From: VBDM01 sp049802235
GTDB lineage: Bacteria; Pseudomonadota; Gammaproteobacteria; Burkholderiales; SG8-39
Direction: 5' to 3'
NCBI GenBank assembly: GCA_049802235.1
Contig: JBARMB010000079.1
Coordinates: forward strand, 1 to 64,000
Length of the DNA stretch: 64,000 bases
A program made the translations under genes and the position numbers. The notes beneath the pieces are model-generated. The model did not search any database. It was not told the DNA's origin and saw nothing but the letters and a program-made list of their open reading frames with translations. How positions within the stretch are numbered: position 1 is the stretch's first letter; every line of letters starts with the position of its first letter. This document shows positions 51,990 to 61,855 of this stretch, one piece after another.

Positions 51990-52994
51990 ATGTCGGCCTT
52001 GACGCTATTGCTGGTGCTCCTGGCCGTCGCGCTGCTGTTCGACTTCCTCAACGGATTTCAGGACAGCGCGAACGTCGTCGCGACCCTCATCGCCTCGCGC
52101 GCCATGAGTGCGCGTGGAGCATTGATGCTCGCGGCGCTCGCGAATCTGGTCGGCCCGTTTCTATTCGGCGTCGCCGTCGCCGAGACCATCGGCTCGGGAG
52201 TGGCGCATCCGCAGGCGATCACCATTGCGGTGGTCCTCGCGGCGCTGGTCGCCGCGAGCTTGTGGGACGTGGCGACCTGGTACTGCGGCATTCCGGTCAG
52301 CTCGTCCCATGCCCTGATCGGCGGCATCGTCGGTGCCGCCGCGACGGGTTCCGGCCCTGCCGTGATCCAGGTGCATGGGCTGTGGAAGGTCGCGATCGCA
52401 CTGCTTGTCTCGCCGCTTCTCGGCTTCGTGGTTGCGCTGGTAATCATGCAGGCGACGCGCTGGTTGTTGCGCGACGCGACGCCCAGGGCGAACCTGATGC
52501 TGTCCCGGGCGCAGGTCCTGACGGGCACTGCGCTCGCCTTGAGCCACGGCGCGAACGATGCGCAAAAAACCATGGGCGTCATCGCCCTGGGATTGCTGAC
52601 GTTGGGGTTCACGCCGACCTTCGTCGTGCCCTGGTGGGTCATCGTGCTGAGTGCGTCGGCGATCGCGCTGGGCACGGCGGTCGGGGGATGGCGCATCATT
52701 CACACCCTGGGTTCGCGTTTCTACCGCATCCGCCCGATTCATGGATTCACCTCGCAGCTCGCCGCGGCCGCGGTCATCCTCGGGGCGTCGCTGGCCGGAG
52801 GGCCGGTGAGCACGACCCAGGTGGTGAGCCTGACCATCCTCGGAGCCGGGGCGGCGGAGCGCAAATCCAAGGTGCGCTGGTCCGCGTTCGGCGAGATCGC
52901 GGTGGCCTGGCTTCTGACGCTGCCGGCGACCGCAATGCTGGCAGTGCCGTGCTACTACGTCATCGAATCGATATTGCGACGCGGAGGCTGGTGA
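51990..52994 (+). CDS. pit: Inorganic phosphate transporter PitA family
   Basis: A 334-residue low-affinity phosphate (metal-phosphate) transporter with about ten hydrophobic spans. The two inverted PHO4 signatures are present: DFLNGFQDSANVVATLIASR in the N-terminal half and SHGANDAQKTMGVIALGLL in the C-terminal half. It overlaps the DUF47 partner gene (ATG at 52994), the usual pit-DUF47 pair. Confidence 0.93.
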   Translation: MSALTLLLVLLAVALLFDFLNGFQDSANVVATLIASRAMSARGALMLAALANLVGPFLFGVAVAETIGSGVAHPQAITIAVVLAALVAASLWDVATWYCGIPVSSSHALIGGIVGAAATGSGPAVIQVHGLWKVAIALLVSPLLGFVVALVIMQATRWLLRDATPRANLMLSRAQVLTGTALALSHGANDAQKTMGVIALGLLTLGFTPTFVVPWWVIVLSASAIALGTAVGGWRIIHTLGSRFYRIRPIHGFTSQLAAAAVILGASLAGGPVSTTQVVSLTILGAGAAERKSKVRWSAFGEIAVAWLLTLPATAMLAVPCYYVIESILRRGGW

Positions 52995-53620
52995 TGGGAT
53001 GGTTCGACAGAAACCTGAATGAGGGCAACAAATTCGTCTCCATGCTGATTGCCCAGGCGGCCAAATCGGTCGAGGGCATCCGTTACCTCGAGCGCATGCT
53101 CGAGCAGGTGAACGCGGGTGCCACCGAAACCCTGCGCGCACTGGCCGACGATGCGAGCGAGCTGCGCCGCGTGCTCATAGACGAGCTGCACCGGACGTTC
53201 ATCACGCCGCTCGATCGCGAGGACATCTTCAACCTGTCGCATTGCTACGAGGACATGGTGATCTACGCGCTGACGACCATGGAGGAAATGAGCATCCTCA
53301 AGGTCGACGCCGACGACTACATCCGGAAGATGGTGGGGCTTGTGTCCCAGGAGGCGCAGCAGCTCGAGTTGGCGACCACGCGCCTGGCGAAGAACCCGCG
53401 CGTCGCGGGCGACCATGCCCGCGAGGTGCGCAAGATGGAGCGCGAAGTCGAACGCCTGTATCGCGCGGCGATCAAGGACCTGTTTGCGCGCGCCACCGAG
53501 CCGGAGCGGCTGCCCGGTCTGTTTTACCGCCGCGAGGTCTACCGCCACATTTCCAACATGTCCGACCGTGCCGACTCGGCCGCCAACGTGCTCGGGATGG
53601 TCGTCATGAAGCTCGCCTAG
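52994..53620 (+). CDS. DUF47 (PhoU-like) Pit accessory protein
   Basis: A 208-residue all-helical protein of the DUF47/TIGR00153 family, related to PhoU, which modulates the adjacent Pit transporter. Recognisable segments are VNAGATETLRALADDASE, FITPLDREDIFNLSHCYEDM (metal-binding acidic region) and ISNMSDRADSAANVLGMVV. Its start overlaps the pit stop codon, indicating translational coupling. Confidence 0.9.
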   Translation: MGWFDRNLNEGNKFVSMLIAQAAKSVEGIRYLERMLEQVNAGATETLRALADDASELRRVLIDELHRTFITPLDREDIFNLSHCYEDMVIYALTTMEEMSILKVDADDYIRKMVGLVSQEAQQLELATTRLAKNPRVAGDHAREVRKMEREVERLYRAAIKDLFARATEPERLPGLFYRREVYRHISNMSDRADSAANVLGMVVMKLA

Positions 53621-53642
53621 GCCCCGGCGCAAATCGCGCCTT

Positions 53643-54095
53643 CTATCGGCGTTTCCCGGCGCGCACGAGCAGGACCGGCACCGAAGATGCGCGCGCGACT
53701 GCTTCCGCATCGCTTCCCATGGCGAGCCGCGCTATTCCGCGCCGGCCGTGGGTGCCCATCACGACGAGATCGGCGTGCCATTTCTTCGCTTCTTTGACGA
53801 TCACACGCGAAGCCCGTCCCGCAATCGCCAAATAGAGCGCCGTGTCCGCCTTCACCCCCCGATCCCTGCAGTAGCGGATACTTCGTTCGAGAAGTTCGCC
53901 CCCCCGTTTTCTGACCAGCTCGTAGAGCTCGCCGACCAACAGTTCCGCGTCGTTCGGCCGCACGCGCGGCAACTCTGTCGCGAGATGAACCAGCCGGATG
54001 CGTGCCTTGTGGATGCGGGCCAGGGACAGCGCAACGCGCAGCCCGGCGATTGAAGATCTGCTCCCGTCGATCGGCACGAGGATGCGTTTGAACAT
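53643..54095 (-). CDS. Universal stress protein (UspA family)
   Basis: A 150-residue Usp-fold protein, ATP-binding type: KRILVPIDGS at the N-terminus and GTHGRRG plus the nine-residue spacer to GSDAEAVARASSVPVLLVR at the C-terminus. The start ATG at 54095 has a GGAGGG upstream (minus strand). It converges on DUF47 with 22 bp between. Function is general stress protection by family. Confidence 0.9.
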   Translation of the reverse strand: MFKRILVPIDGSRSSIAGLRVALSLARIHKARIRLVHLATELPRVRPNDAELLVGELYELVRKRGGELLERSIRYCRDRGVKADTALYLAIAGRASRVIVKEAKKWHADLVVMGTHGRRGIARLAMGSDAEAVARASSVPVLLVRAGKRR

Positions 54096-54204
54096 GTCGG
54101 TCCCTCCCTTGAATGAATGACGCACGTCTCGGCGGTCTTTGCCGGTCCGGAGTCGACCGTGCACGATGAGCCCGCGTTTCCCGGTCTCCGTTACATCTAT
54201 CCTG

Positions 54205-54297
54205 CCATTGCGCCACGGCGCGCACTGCGCTGCTCGAGTCGAAGACGATGGCGCGCGAGCCTGGGGTGCCCTGATCGAGCGCAAGCATGGTTCTCAT
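54205..54297 (-). pseudogene. N-terminal remnant of glycerol kinase
   Basis: About 31 codons beginning MRTMLALDQGTPGSRAIVFD, which match the GlpK N-terminus (MRYVLALDQGTTSSRAIVFD) and then stop resembling it after VRAVAQ. It keeps the start codon but has lost all catalytic domains. It lies about 8 kb from intact glpK, on the same strand, in an otherwise gene-poor stretch between usp and a predicted outer-membrane protein. Confidence 0.75.
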
Positions 54298-54442
54298 CCG
54301 GTTTTCCGCCGTCGCCCTGTGAGTCGATGGAGCAGGTGATTCTAGCACCGCATAACGGCAAGATCGGCGCGGACTATAGTAAGATGAACGCGCCCTCCGG
54401 GAAGCAGATCCGTTCGCTCCGGTTAGAACAAGGGGAAGACCT

Positions 54443-55111
54443 ATGAAACGAATTCTTGCCATGGGAACCATGTTGTCGGCCGCCGCCTGCGCCCATGCCG
54501 GCGATACGGGATTTGCGGTCAAGGGCGGAACGCTGGGCGGTGGACTCGACATTACCGCGGCCACCAGCGAAACCGTTAACCTGCGCGCCAACCTGAACGG
54601 CTATAAATACAACAAGAATTTCACCGAGAGCGACATCGATTACAAAGGCGCCCTCGATTTGCGCACGGCGGGGCTCTTGCTCGATTGGCATCCGGGCGGT
54701 GGCTGGTTTCGCCTGAGCGGCGGTGCTTACTGGAACGGCAACAAGTTGACTCTCAACGGGCAGCCGTCGGCAGCGGCGACTTACGATATCAACGGCACTA
54801 CCTATGCCGGTTCCGACGTGGGCTCGCTCGCCGGAACGGTCAATTTTCCCTCGGTTGCGCCCTATGTCGGCATCGGGTTCGACGCCTTTGCGAAGAAGAA
54901 ATCGGGCTTTTCCTTCACGCTCGACATCGGCTTGCTGTACCAGCGCTCGCCCAGCGTATCGCTGACCGCCACGTGCGGCTCCGCGCTGCCGACCGTGACA
55001 TGCAATCAACTGCAATCCGACGTCGCAGCCGAGCAAGTCCAGCTGCAGGACTCGGTCAAGAGCTTTAGAAACTGGCCGGTCGTCGCGCTCGGCATCGGCT
55101 ACAAATTCTGA
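54443..55111 (+). CDS. Putative outer-membrane beta-barrel protein
   Basis: A 222-residue exported protein. A signal peptide (about 1-19, ending AHAG) precedes alternating beta-type sequence (GGGLDITAATSETVNLRANL), and the protein ends in GIGYKF, the aromatic C-terminal strand recognised by BAM. Residues 180-190 contain a Cys pair (TCGSALPTVTC) that could form a loop disulfide. It looks like an eight-stranded barrel; no substrate or family is recognised. SD AAGGGG lies nine bases before the ATG. Confidence 0.75.
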   Translation: MKRILAMGTMLSAAACAHAGDTGFAVKGGTLGGGLDITAATSETVNLRANLNGYKYNKNFTESDIDYKGALDLRTAGLLLDWHPGGGWFRLSGGAYWNGNKLTLNGQPSAAATYDINGTTYAGSDVGSLAGTVNFPSVAPYVGIGFDAFAKKKSGFSFTLDIGLLYQRSPSVSLTATCGSALPTVTCNQLQSDVAAEQVQLQDSVKSFRNWPVVALGIGYKF

Positions 55112-55213
55112 CGTACAATCGATCGTCGACACGCGGTGTCGCGCAGCCTGCGCGCGTTCCGGGATTTTTCCGGAGCGGCCGGCCGACCCGATGAAAAGCG
55201 CAATGAGAGCTAT

Positions 55214-56382
55214 ATGAAAATCCACGAGTACCAGGCAAAAGAAATTCTCCGCAAGTACGGCGTCACCACGCCGCGCGGCGTCCCCTGCTTTTCGGTCGAC
55301 GAGGCCGTGAACGCCGCACGGCAACTGGGCGGCAAGGCGTGGGTGGTGAAAGCGCAGATCCACGCCGGCGGCCGCGGCAAGGGCGGCGGCGTGAAGGTGG
55401 TGAAGTCCACGGACGAAGTGCGCGACTGGGCCGGGAAAATCCTCGGCATGCAGTTGAAGACCCATCAGACCGGCCCCGACGGGCAGAAGGTCAGGCGGCT
55501 GCTGATCGAAGAGGGCGCCGACATCAGGAAAGAGCTCTACATCGGCATGGTGGTCGACCGCGGCACGCAGCGCGTGGCGCTCATGGCATCGAGCGAGGGC
55601 GGCATGGACATCGAGGAAGTCGCGGCGACGACCCCTGGGAAAATCCACACGGTATTCGTCGATCCGGGCACCGGCCTGAAGGACGCCGAGGCCGACGACG
55701 TCGCGCGCAAGATCGGCATCCCTGCGGCAAGCGTGCCGCAGGCGCGCGCGGTCCTCAAAGGACTGTACCAGGCGTTCGATGAGACCGACGCGAGCCTTGC
55801 GGAGATCAATCCGCTGATCCTCACCGGCGACGGGAAAGTGGTGGCGCTCGACGCCAAGATCAATTTCGACGACAACGCGCTGTTCCGTCATCCGGACATT
55901 GTCGCCCTGCGCGATCTGGACGAGGAGGATCCGGCGGAAGTCGAAGCCTCGAAGCACGATCTGAATTACATCCAGCTCGACGGCGACATCGGCTGCCTGG
56001 TCAACGGCGCGGGCCTGGCGATGGCGACCATGGACATCATCAAGCTCTACGGCGGCAGCCCGGCGAATTTTCTCGACGTCGGCGGCGGCGCCACCACCGA
56101 GAAGGTGACCGAAGCCTTCAAGATCATGCTGCGCAACCCGCATCTGAAGGCGATCCTGGTCAATATTTTCGGCGGCATCATGAAGTGCGACGTGATCGCC
56201 ACCGGCGTGGTCGCCGCGGCGAAGCAGGTGAGCCTGAAGGTGCCGCTGGTGGTGCGGCTGGAGGGCACCAACGTGGATATCGGCAAGAAAATTCTCGCGG
56301 AATCGGGGCTGCCGATCATCTCCGGCAGCAACATGGCCGACGCGGCGCAAAAAGTGGTCGCCGCTGCGAAGGGGAAAAACTG

Positions 56383-56383
<1 letters not shown>
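55214..56383 (+). CDS. sucC: Succinyl-CoA ligase [ADP-forming] beta subunit
   Basis: The 389-residue ATP-grasp subunit of succinyl-CoA synthetase in the TCA cycle. MKIHEYQAKEILRKYGV, KAQIHAGGRGKGGGVK, GLAMATMDIIKLYGG and LVNIFGGIMKCDVIA are standard. It overlaps sucD by three bases. The sdh and sucAB genes are not in the window. Confidence 0.97.
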
Positions 56384-57261
<878 letters not shown>

Positions 57262-57302
57262 CGGGCGCCCGGTCGTCGCCAACGCCAGGCGGGGGGGCGA
57301 TC

Positions 57303-59249
57303 ATGCTGCGAAAACTGCTGGCCCGGCTGACCCCCTTCAGCCGCGCGCCGGCGCCGCACGACGCTCCCGCTGTTTCCGCAACGGAAACGGCCGATCGGCT
57401 GATCGCCGCAGGCAACCGCGCGGAGAGTTCAGGCGACTTTCGCGAAGCCTGCGAACGGTATCGCGAGGCCGCCGACGCCGCCCCCGGATACGCGAAAGCA
57501 CATCTCAATCTCGGCATCGGCCTCGAGGCCGTCGGCGACGCCGATGGCGCGATCAAGTCACACGAAGCCGCGCTCGCGATCGATCCCGGGGACGCTTACG
57601 CGAACTACAACCTCGCCGGCCTCCTCTATGCGCGTGGAGCCCTGGAGCGGGCCGGGCAACTGCTGCGTTTCGCCCTGGAGCGCAAGCCCGAGTTTCCGCA
57701 GGCGCAGGTCGCGCTTGCCAACGTCTACGACGCGCAAGGAAACCTCGCCGCCGCCGCGACCGCCCTTGAAGTTGCGTTGAAGCAGCGGCCGGATTACGCC
57801 GGCGCCTGGTACAACTACGCAGAGGTTCTGCGGAAGCTGGAGCGACCGGGGGAAGCCGAAGCCGCGCTGCGGCGCGCGACGGAGATCGACCCGAAGTTCG
57901 TGTCCGCGTACTCCCTGCTGGGGAGCATGCTCCGCGGCCAGTCCCGGATCGGGGAGGCGCTCGAAGCGTTCGCTACGGCCCGGAGACTGGCGCCGGACAG
58001 GTTCGACCTGGAGTCCCTGGAATTGCACGCGCTCAATCTCTCCGACGGGATTTCCGATGCAGCGCTTTTCGCCAGGCACCGGGCGTTCGGCGCGCGGCTC
58101 GAGGACGCCGAGCCTGCGCGATTCGCGCCGTTCCGGAACGTCAGGGACCCCGAGCGGCGCCTGCGCATCGGTTACGTTTCATGCGATTTCAACCTGCACC
58201 CGGTCGCCTGTTTTGCCCTCCCGGTGCTCGAACGGCACGACCGCTCCGCGTACGAGGTCTACTGCTACTCGACCGGCAGCAGGACGGACGACATCACCCG
58301 GCAGTTGCGGGGCGCGGCGGATGTCTGGCGCGACGCCGTCAAGATGTCCGACACGGGGCTGGCCGAGACGATCAATCGCGACGAAATCGACGTGCTCGTC
58401 GACCTCACCGGGCATGCCGGCACGCTTCGGCTCGGAATGTTCGCGCAGCAGCCTTCGCCGGTGCAGGTCACGTGGCTCGGGTACCTGAACACGACCGGGC
58501 TGACACGCATACAGTATCGTCTCTGCGACGCTTATGCCGACCCGCCGGGGCGGAGCGATCAGCTGCACACCGAGACCCTGGTCCGGCTTCCGCACAGCCA
58601 GTGGTGCTATCGCCCCTTCCTGTCGATCGAGCACGCTACCGAACCGCCCTTCAAGCGGAACGGCTTCATTACCTTCGGATCCTTCAACCACGCTCCGAAG
58701 CTTTCCCCGACGGTACGCAGGCTCTGGGCCGACATCCTTGTCCGGCTGCCGAATTCCCGCCTCCTTGCCGTCGGCGTCCCGCAGGGGCATGCCCGGGACA
58801 GTCTGCTGCGGGATTTCCAGGGGGCGGGGGTCGCCGCTTCGAGAATCACGATCGTGCCGCGCCTCCCGCTGGACGAATACTTCCGCTGCTTCGACGCCGT
58901 CGACATGGCGCTGGATACGACGCCGTACAGCGGCGGCACGACCACCTGCGACACGCTCTGGATGGGCGTGCCCGTGGTCACCGTCCCGGGACCGAGGTCC
59001 GTATCGCGAAGCACGGCGAGCATCCTCTCGACGCTCGGACTTCCCGAATGGATAGCGTCGACACCGGACGATTACGTGCGGCTGGCGGTGGAGTTCGCGC
59101 GCGACGAAGCGGTGCTCGCGAAACTGCGCCGGTCGCTGCGTCAAAGGATGCGCGAGTCGCCGCTCATGGACGAGCCCCGGTTTGCGCGCGACATCGAAGC
59201 GGCTTACCGGCGCATGTGGAAGACGTGGTGCGAGGGCGCGGCGACGTGA
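57303..59249 (+). CDS. TPR protein with O-GlcNAc-transferase-like (SPINDLY/GT41) domain
   Basis: A 648-residue protein. Residues about 30-260 are TPR repeats (AHLNLGIGLEAVGDADGAIK, ANYNLAGLLYARGALERAGQ). From about 285 the GT41 catalytic region follows: GYVSCDFNLHPVACF, DVLVDLTGHAG (catalytic-type His), WLGYLNTTGL, FGSFNHAPKLSPTV and YSGGTTTCDTLWMGVPVVT. Bacterial members glycosylate proteins or envelope structures; the acceptor is unknown. The ATG at 57303 is 41 bp after sucD; the earlier ATG at 57195 is inside sucD. Confidence 0.88.
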   Translation: MLRKLLARLTPFSRAPAPHDAPAVSATETADRLIAAGNRAESSGDFREACERYREAADAAPGYAKAHLNLGIGLEAVGDADGAIKSHEAALAIDPGDAYANYNLAGLLYARGALERAGQLLRFALERKPEFPQAQVALANVYDAQGNLAAAATALEVALKQRPDYAGAWYNYAEVLRKLERPGEAEAALRRATEIDPKFVSAYSLLGSMLRGQSRIGEALEAFATARRLAPDRFDLESLELHALNLSDGISDAALFARHRAFGARLEDAEPARFAPFRNVRDPERRLRIGYVSCDFNLHPVACFALPVLERHDRSAYEVYCYSTGSRTDDITRQLRGAADVWRDAVKMSDTGLAETINRDEIDVLVDLTGHAGTLRLGMFAQQPSPVQVTWLGYLNTTGLTRIQYRLCDAYADPPGRSDQLHTETLVRLPHSQWCYRPFLSIEHATEPPFKRNGFITFGSFNHAPKLSPTVRRLWADILVRLPNSRLLAVGVPQGHARDSLLRDFQGAGVAASRITIVPRLPLDEYFRCFDAVDMALDTTPYSGGTTTCDTLWMGVPVVTVPGPRSVSRSTASILSTLGLPEWIASTPDDYVRLAVEFARDEAVLAKLRRSLRQRMRESPLMDEPRFARDIEAAYRRMWKTWCEGAAT

Positions 59250-59390
59250 TCCCGGTTTGCCGTTGATCGGCCGCGCGCGCGGCACGGTTTGCGGTCCACG
59301 CGCCATGGTCGTGCGGGGAGCAAAAAAAAGACGGAGTCCCGTAAATAGCCGGTGGTGTGCCATAATTTTGTTTTCGGCGGCCGCGCAACC

Positions 59391-59726
59391 ATGTTTCTGG
59401 ACTGGTTCAACACCAAAGAGCTGGATGAGTTCTCGGACTCGATCATTGCCGACCTGGTCAGACGCCTTCCGCCTTCGGGAGCGGATACCGAGGCAAAGAA
59501 GGCGGTCGAGCGGCTGAGAAAAACGCACGATGCGATTTTCGCCCGCGTCGAGAAATTCGCCCGCTCCCGGAGCCTGAACCTCTACAAGAAGGCGCGTCTC
59601 GGCAATCGCATCAAGTGGGCATTGAAGGAAGCCGGGTACCCCGACGATTTCGTCGATTCCCTGACGTTCGAGCTGGTGACGGTCATCACGCTCGTTTCGC
59701 GCGAGCGCAAGAGCGCCACTTCCTGA
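59391..59726 (+). CDS. Conserved-looking hypothetical protein
   Basis: A 111-residue, largely helical, soluble protein (MFLDWFNTKELDEFSDSIIA). FARSRSLNLYKKARLGNRIK and EAGYPDDFVDSLTFELVTVI suggest a small conserved fold, but I do not recognise the family. The ATG at 59391 is preferred to 59352 because the earlier start would add a sequence of low protein character. It is a single gene between the GT41-like protein and the formate dehydrogenase operon. Confidence 0.6.
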   Translation: MFLDWFNTKELDEFSDSIIADLVRRLPPSGADTEAKKAVERLRKTHDAIFARVEKFARSRSLNLYKKARLGNRIKWALKEAGYPDDFVDSLTFELVTVITLVSRERKSATS

Positions 59727-59850
59727 TAGGCCAAGCGGTGGGCCGCTGATCCAGGCGGCGAATCTCGTCGTTCGGGGCGCCGTTGCTCGCGTTCGCGGAG
59801 TAGCCGCCGCCGATCGACTTCAGTGCGCCGTCGCGTAGCACGGGTGGCGA

Positions 59851-59864
59851 TTGACCGGAATCAA
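59851..59864. promoter_or_regulatory. FNR/Dnr-like box upstream of the formate dehydrogenase operon
   Basis: TTGACCGGAATCAA fits TTGAT-N4-ATCAA with one mismatch in the left half. It lies 115 bp before the fdsB GTG, so a promoter between them could be activated when oxygen is low. Confidence 0.5.
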
Positions 59865-59978
59865 GATTTCGAAAACTCGCCGAGGTACTTCTGGAAATTC
59901 CCGAGCCGCGCGCGTAATCTATTGATCGAGCGTCAAGAAGCTTCCGGTCCGTCCGCGCGAGGACTGCTGCGAGGACAA

Positions 59979-61721
59979 GTGAGTAACCAGACAAAAAACG
60001 AATCGCCCGGCGTGATCCCCATCCGCGCCGCCAAGCTGCGTCCGACGACCAAGGGCCGCCAGGCCGACCCGAAGGCGCTGGCGGAAGTCAGGGCTCTCCT
60101 GGGCGATGCCCCGCGCCGGCGCGATCTGCTGATCGAGCATCTGCACCGCCTCCAGGACCATTTCGGCCATCTCGCGGCGCCGCATCTGGTCGCGCTCGCC
60201 GCGGAGATGAAGCTTGCGATGACCGAGGTATTCGAGGTCGCCACCTTCTACCATCATTTCGACGTGGTGAAGGAAGGCGAGGCAGCGCCGCCCGAGATCA
60301 CGGTGCGCGTGTGCGACTCGATCGCCTGCGAGATGGCGGGCGCGCGCGAGCTGCTCTCGAAGCTTCCCGCGATCCTGGGCAAGGAGGTGCGCGTGGTTTC
60401 CGCGCCCTGCGTCGGACGCTGCGAAACGGCGCCGGTCGCGGTCGTCGGCCAGAATCCGCTGCCGCACGCGAGCGCGGACAAGGTGGCGGCGCTGGTGAAG
60501 TCGCGCTCGGTGACGCACCCCGCAGCGGGTTCGCGCGGCACGCACCCGCACCTCGAAATCGTGAACCCCGCAGCCGTCGATTACGCCGCCTATCGCGCCA
60601 GGGGTGGCTACAAGCTGCTCGAAGCGTGCGTCTCGGGCGCAAAGAAGCGCGAGGACGTGACTGCGGTCATGGAAGACTCCGGCCTGCGCGGCCTGGGCGG
60701 CGCCGGGTTTCCCGCGGGTCGCAAGTGGAAGTCCGTCACCGCGGAACCCGCGCCGCGGCTGCTCGCGATCAATATCGACGAGGGCGAGCCGGGCACGTTC
60801 AAGGACCGGTATTATCTTGAGCGCGATCCGCACCGATTTCTCGAAGGCGCGCTGATCGCCGCCTGGGCGGTGGACCTCGCCGAGATCTACATCTACCTGC
60901 GCGATGAATACCACGGCTGCCGCGCAATCCTGGAGAAGGAACTCGCGGCGCTCAAGGCGAATCCGCCGTGCAAGCTGCCGCCCATCCATCTGCGCCGCGG
61001 CGCCGGCGCCTACATCTGCGGCGAGGAATCGGCGATGATCGAATCGATCGAGGGCAAGCGCGGCATGCCGCGGCTGCGCCCGCCTTACGTCGCGCAGGTG
61101 GGCCTCTTCGGCCGCCCGACGCTCGAGCACAACATGGAAACGCTGCACTGGGTGCGCGACATCCTGGAAAAAGGCGCGGACTGGTTCGCGTCGCACGGAC
61201 GCAACGGGCGCAAGGGACTGCGCTCGTTCTCGGTGAGCGGCCGGGTGAGGCAGCCCGGCGTGCATCTTGCTCCGGCCGGAATCACGGTGAAGGAACTCAT
61301 CGACGAATACTGCGGCGGCATGCTGGACGGCCACAAGTTCTACGGCTATTTGCCGGGCGGGGCCTCCGGCGGCATCCTGCCGGCCTCGATGAGCGACATT
61401 CCGCTCGACTTCGACACGCTCAACCAGTACGGCTGCTTCATCGGCTCGGCGGCGGTGGTGATCCTGTCGGACAAGGACCGCGCCAGCAGCGCGGCGCGCA
61501 ACCTGATCAAATTCTTCTCCGAGGAATCCTGCGGGCAGTGCACGCCTTGCCGCGTCGGCACCGCCAAGGCGTTGAAGCTTGTCGAGAAGCCGAAGTGGGA
61601 CCAGGCGCTGTTGAAGGAATTGTCGCAGGCGATGATGGATGCTTCCATCTGTGGACTGGGGCAGGCCGCGCCCAATCCGGTGCTCTCCGTGATGAAGTAT
61701 TTTCCGCATGAGATCAGCTAG
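59979..61721 (+). CDS. fdsB: NAD-linked formate dehydrogenase, fused gamma-beta (FdsG-FdsB) subunit
   Basis: A 580-residue protein that joins two subunits that are usually separate. Residues about 20-165 are NuoE/FdsG-like, with [2Fe-2S] ligands in RVCDSIACEM and APCVGRCETAPV. Residues about 185-580 are NuoF/FdsB-like: GLGGAGFPAGRKWKS and NIDEGEPGTFKDRYY bind FMN and NAD, and SCGQCTPCRVGT holds a 4Fe-4S cluster. It would pass electrons from formate to NAD+. GTG at 59979 is the best start; the longer frame from 59823 lacks protein character. Confidence 0.88.
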   Translation: MSNQTKNESPGVIPIRAAKLRPTTKGRQADPKALAEVRALLGDAPRRRDLLIEHLHRLQDHFGHLAAPHLVALAAEMKLAMTEVFEVATFYHHFDVVKEGEAAPPEITVRVCDSIACEMAGARELLSKLPAILGKEVRVVSAPCVGRCETAPVAVVGQNPLPHASADKVAALVKSRSVTHPAAGSRGTHPHLEIVNPAAVDYAAYRARGGYKLLEACVSGAKKREDVTAVMEDSGLRGLGGAGFPAGRKWKSVTAEPAPRLLAINIDEGEPGTFKDRYYLERDPHRFLEGALIAAWAVDLAEIYIYLRDEYHGCRAILEKELAALKANPPCKLPPIHLRRGAGAYICGEESAMIESIEGKRGMPRLRPPYVAQVGLFGRPTLEHNMETLHWVRDILEKGADWFASHGRNGRKGLRSFSVSGRVRQPGVHLAPAGITVKELIDEYCGGMLDGHKFYGYLPGGASGGILPASMSDIPLDFDTLNQYGCFIGSAAVVILSDKDRASSAARNLIKFFSEESCGQCTPCRVGTAKALKLVEKPKWDQALLKELSQAMMDASICGLGQAAPNPVLSVMKYFPHEIS

Positions 61722-61855
61722 ACTGACAAATCGCATGGCGCGACGAGCCCGGCAACAGTGGTCCGGAATCGGAAACGCGGGGGTCGAGGACGAGTGGTGT
61801 TCCGAGTCTGAGGCCCAGGCGTTCCCGATGGCAATCATCCGAGCGGGAGCCATCC

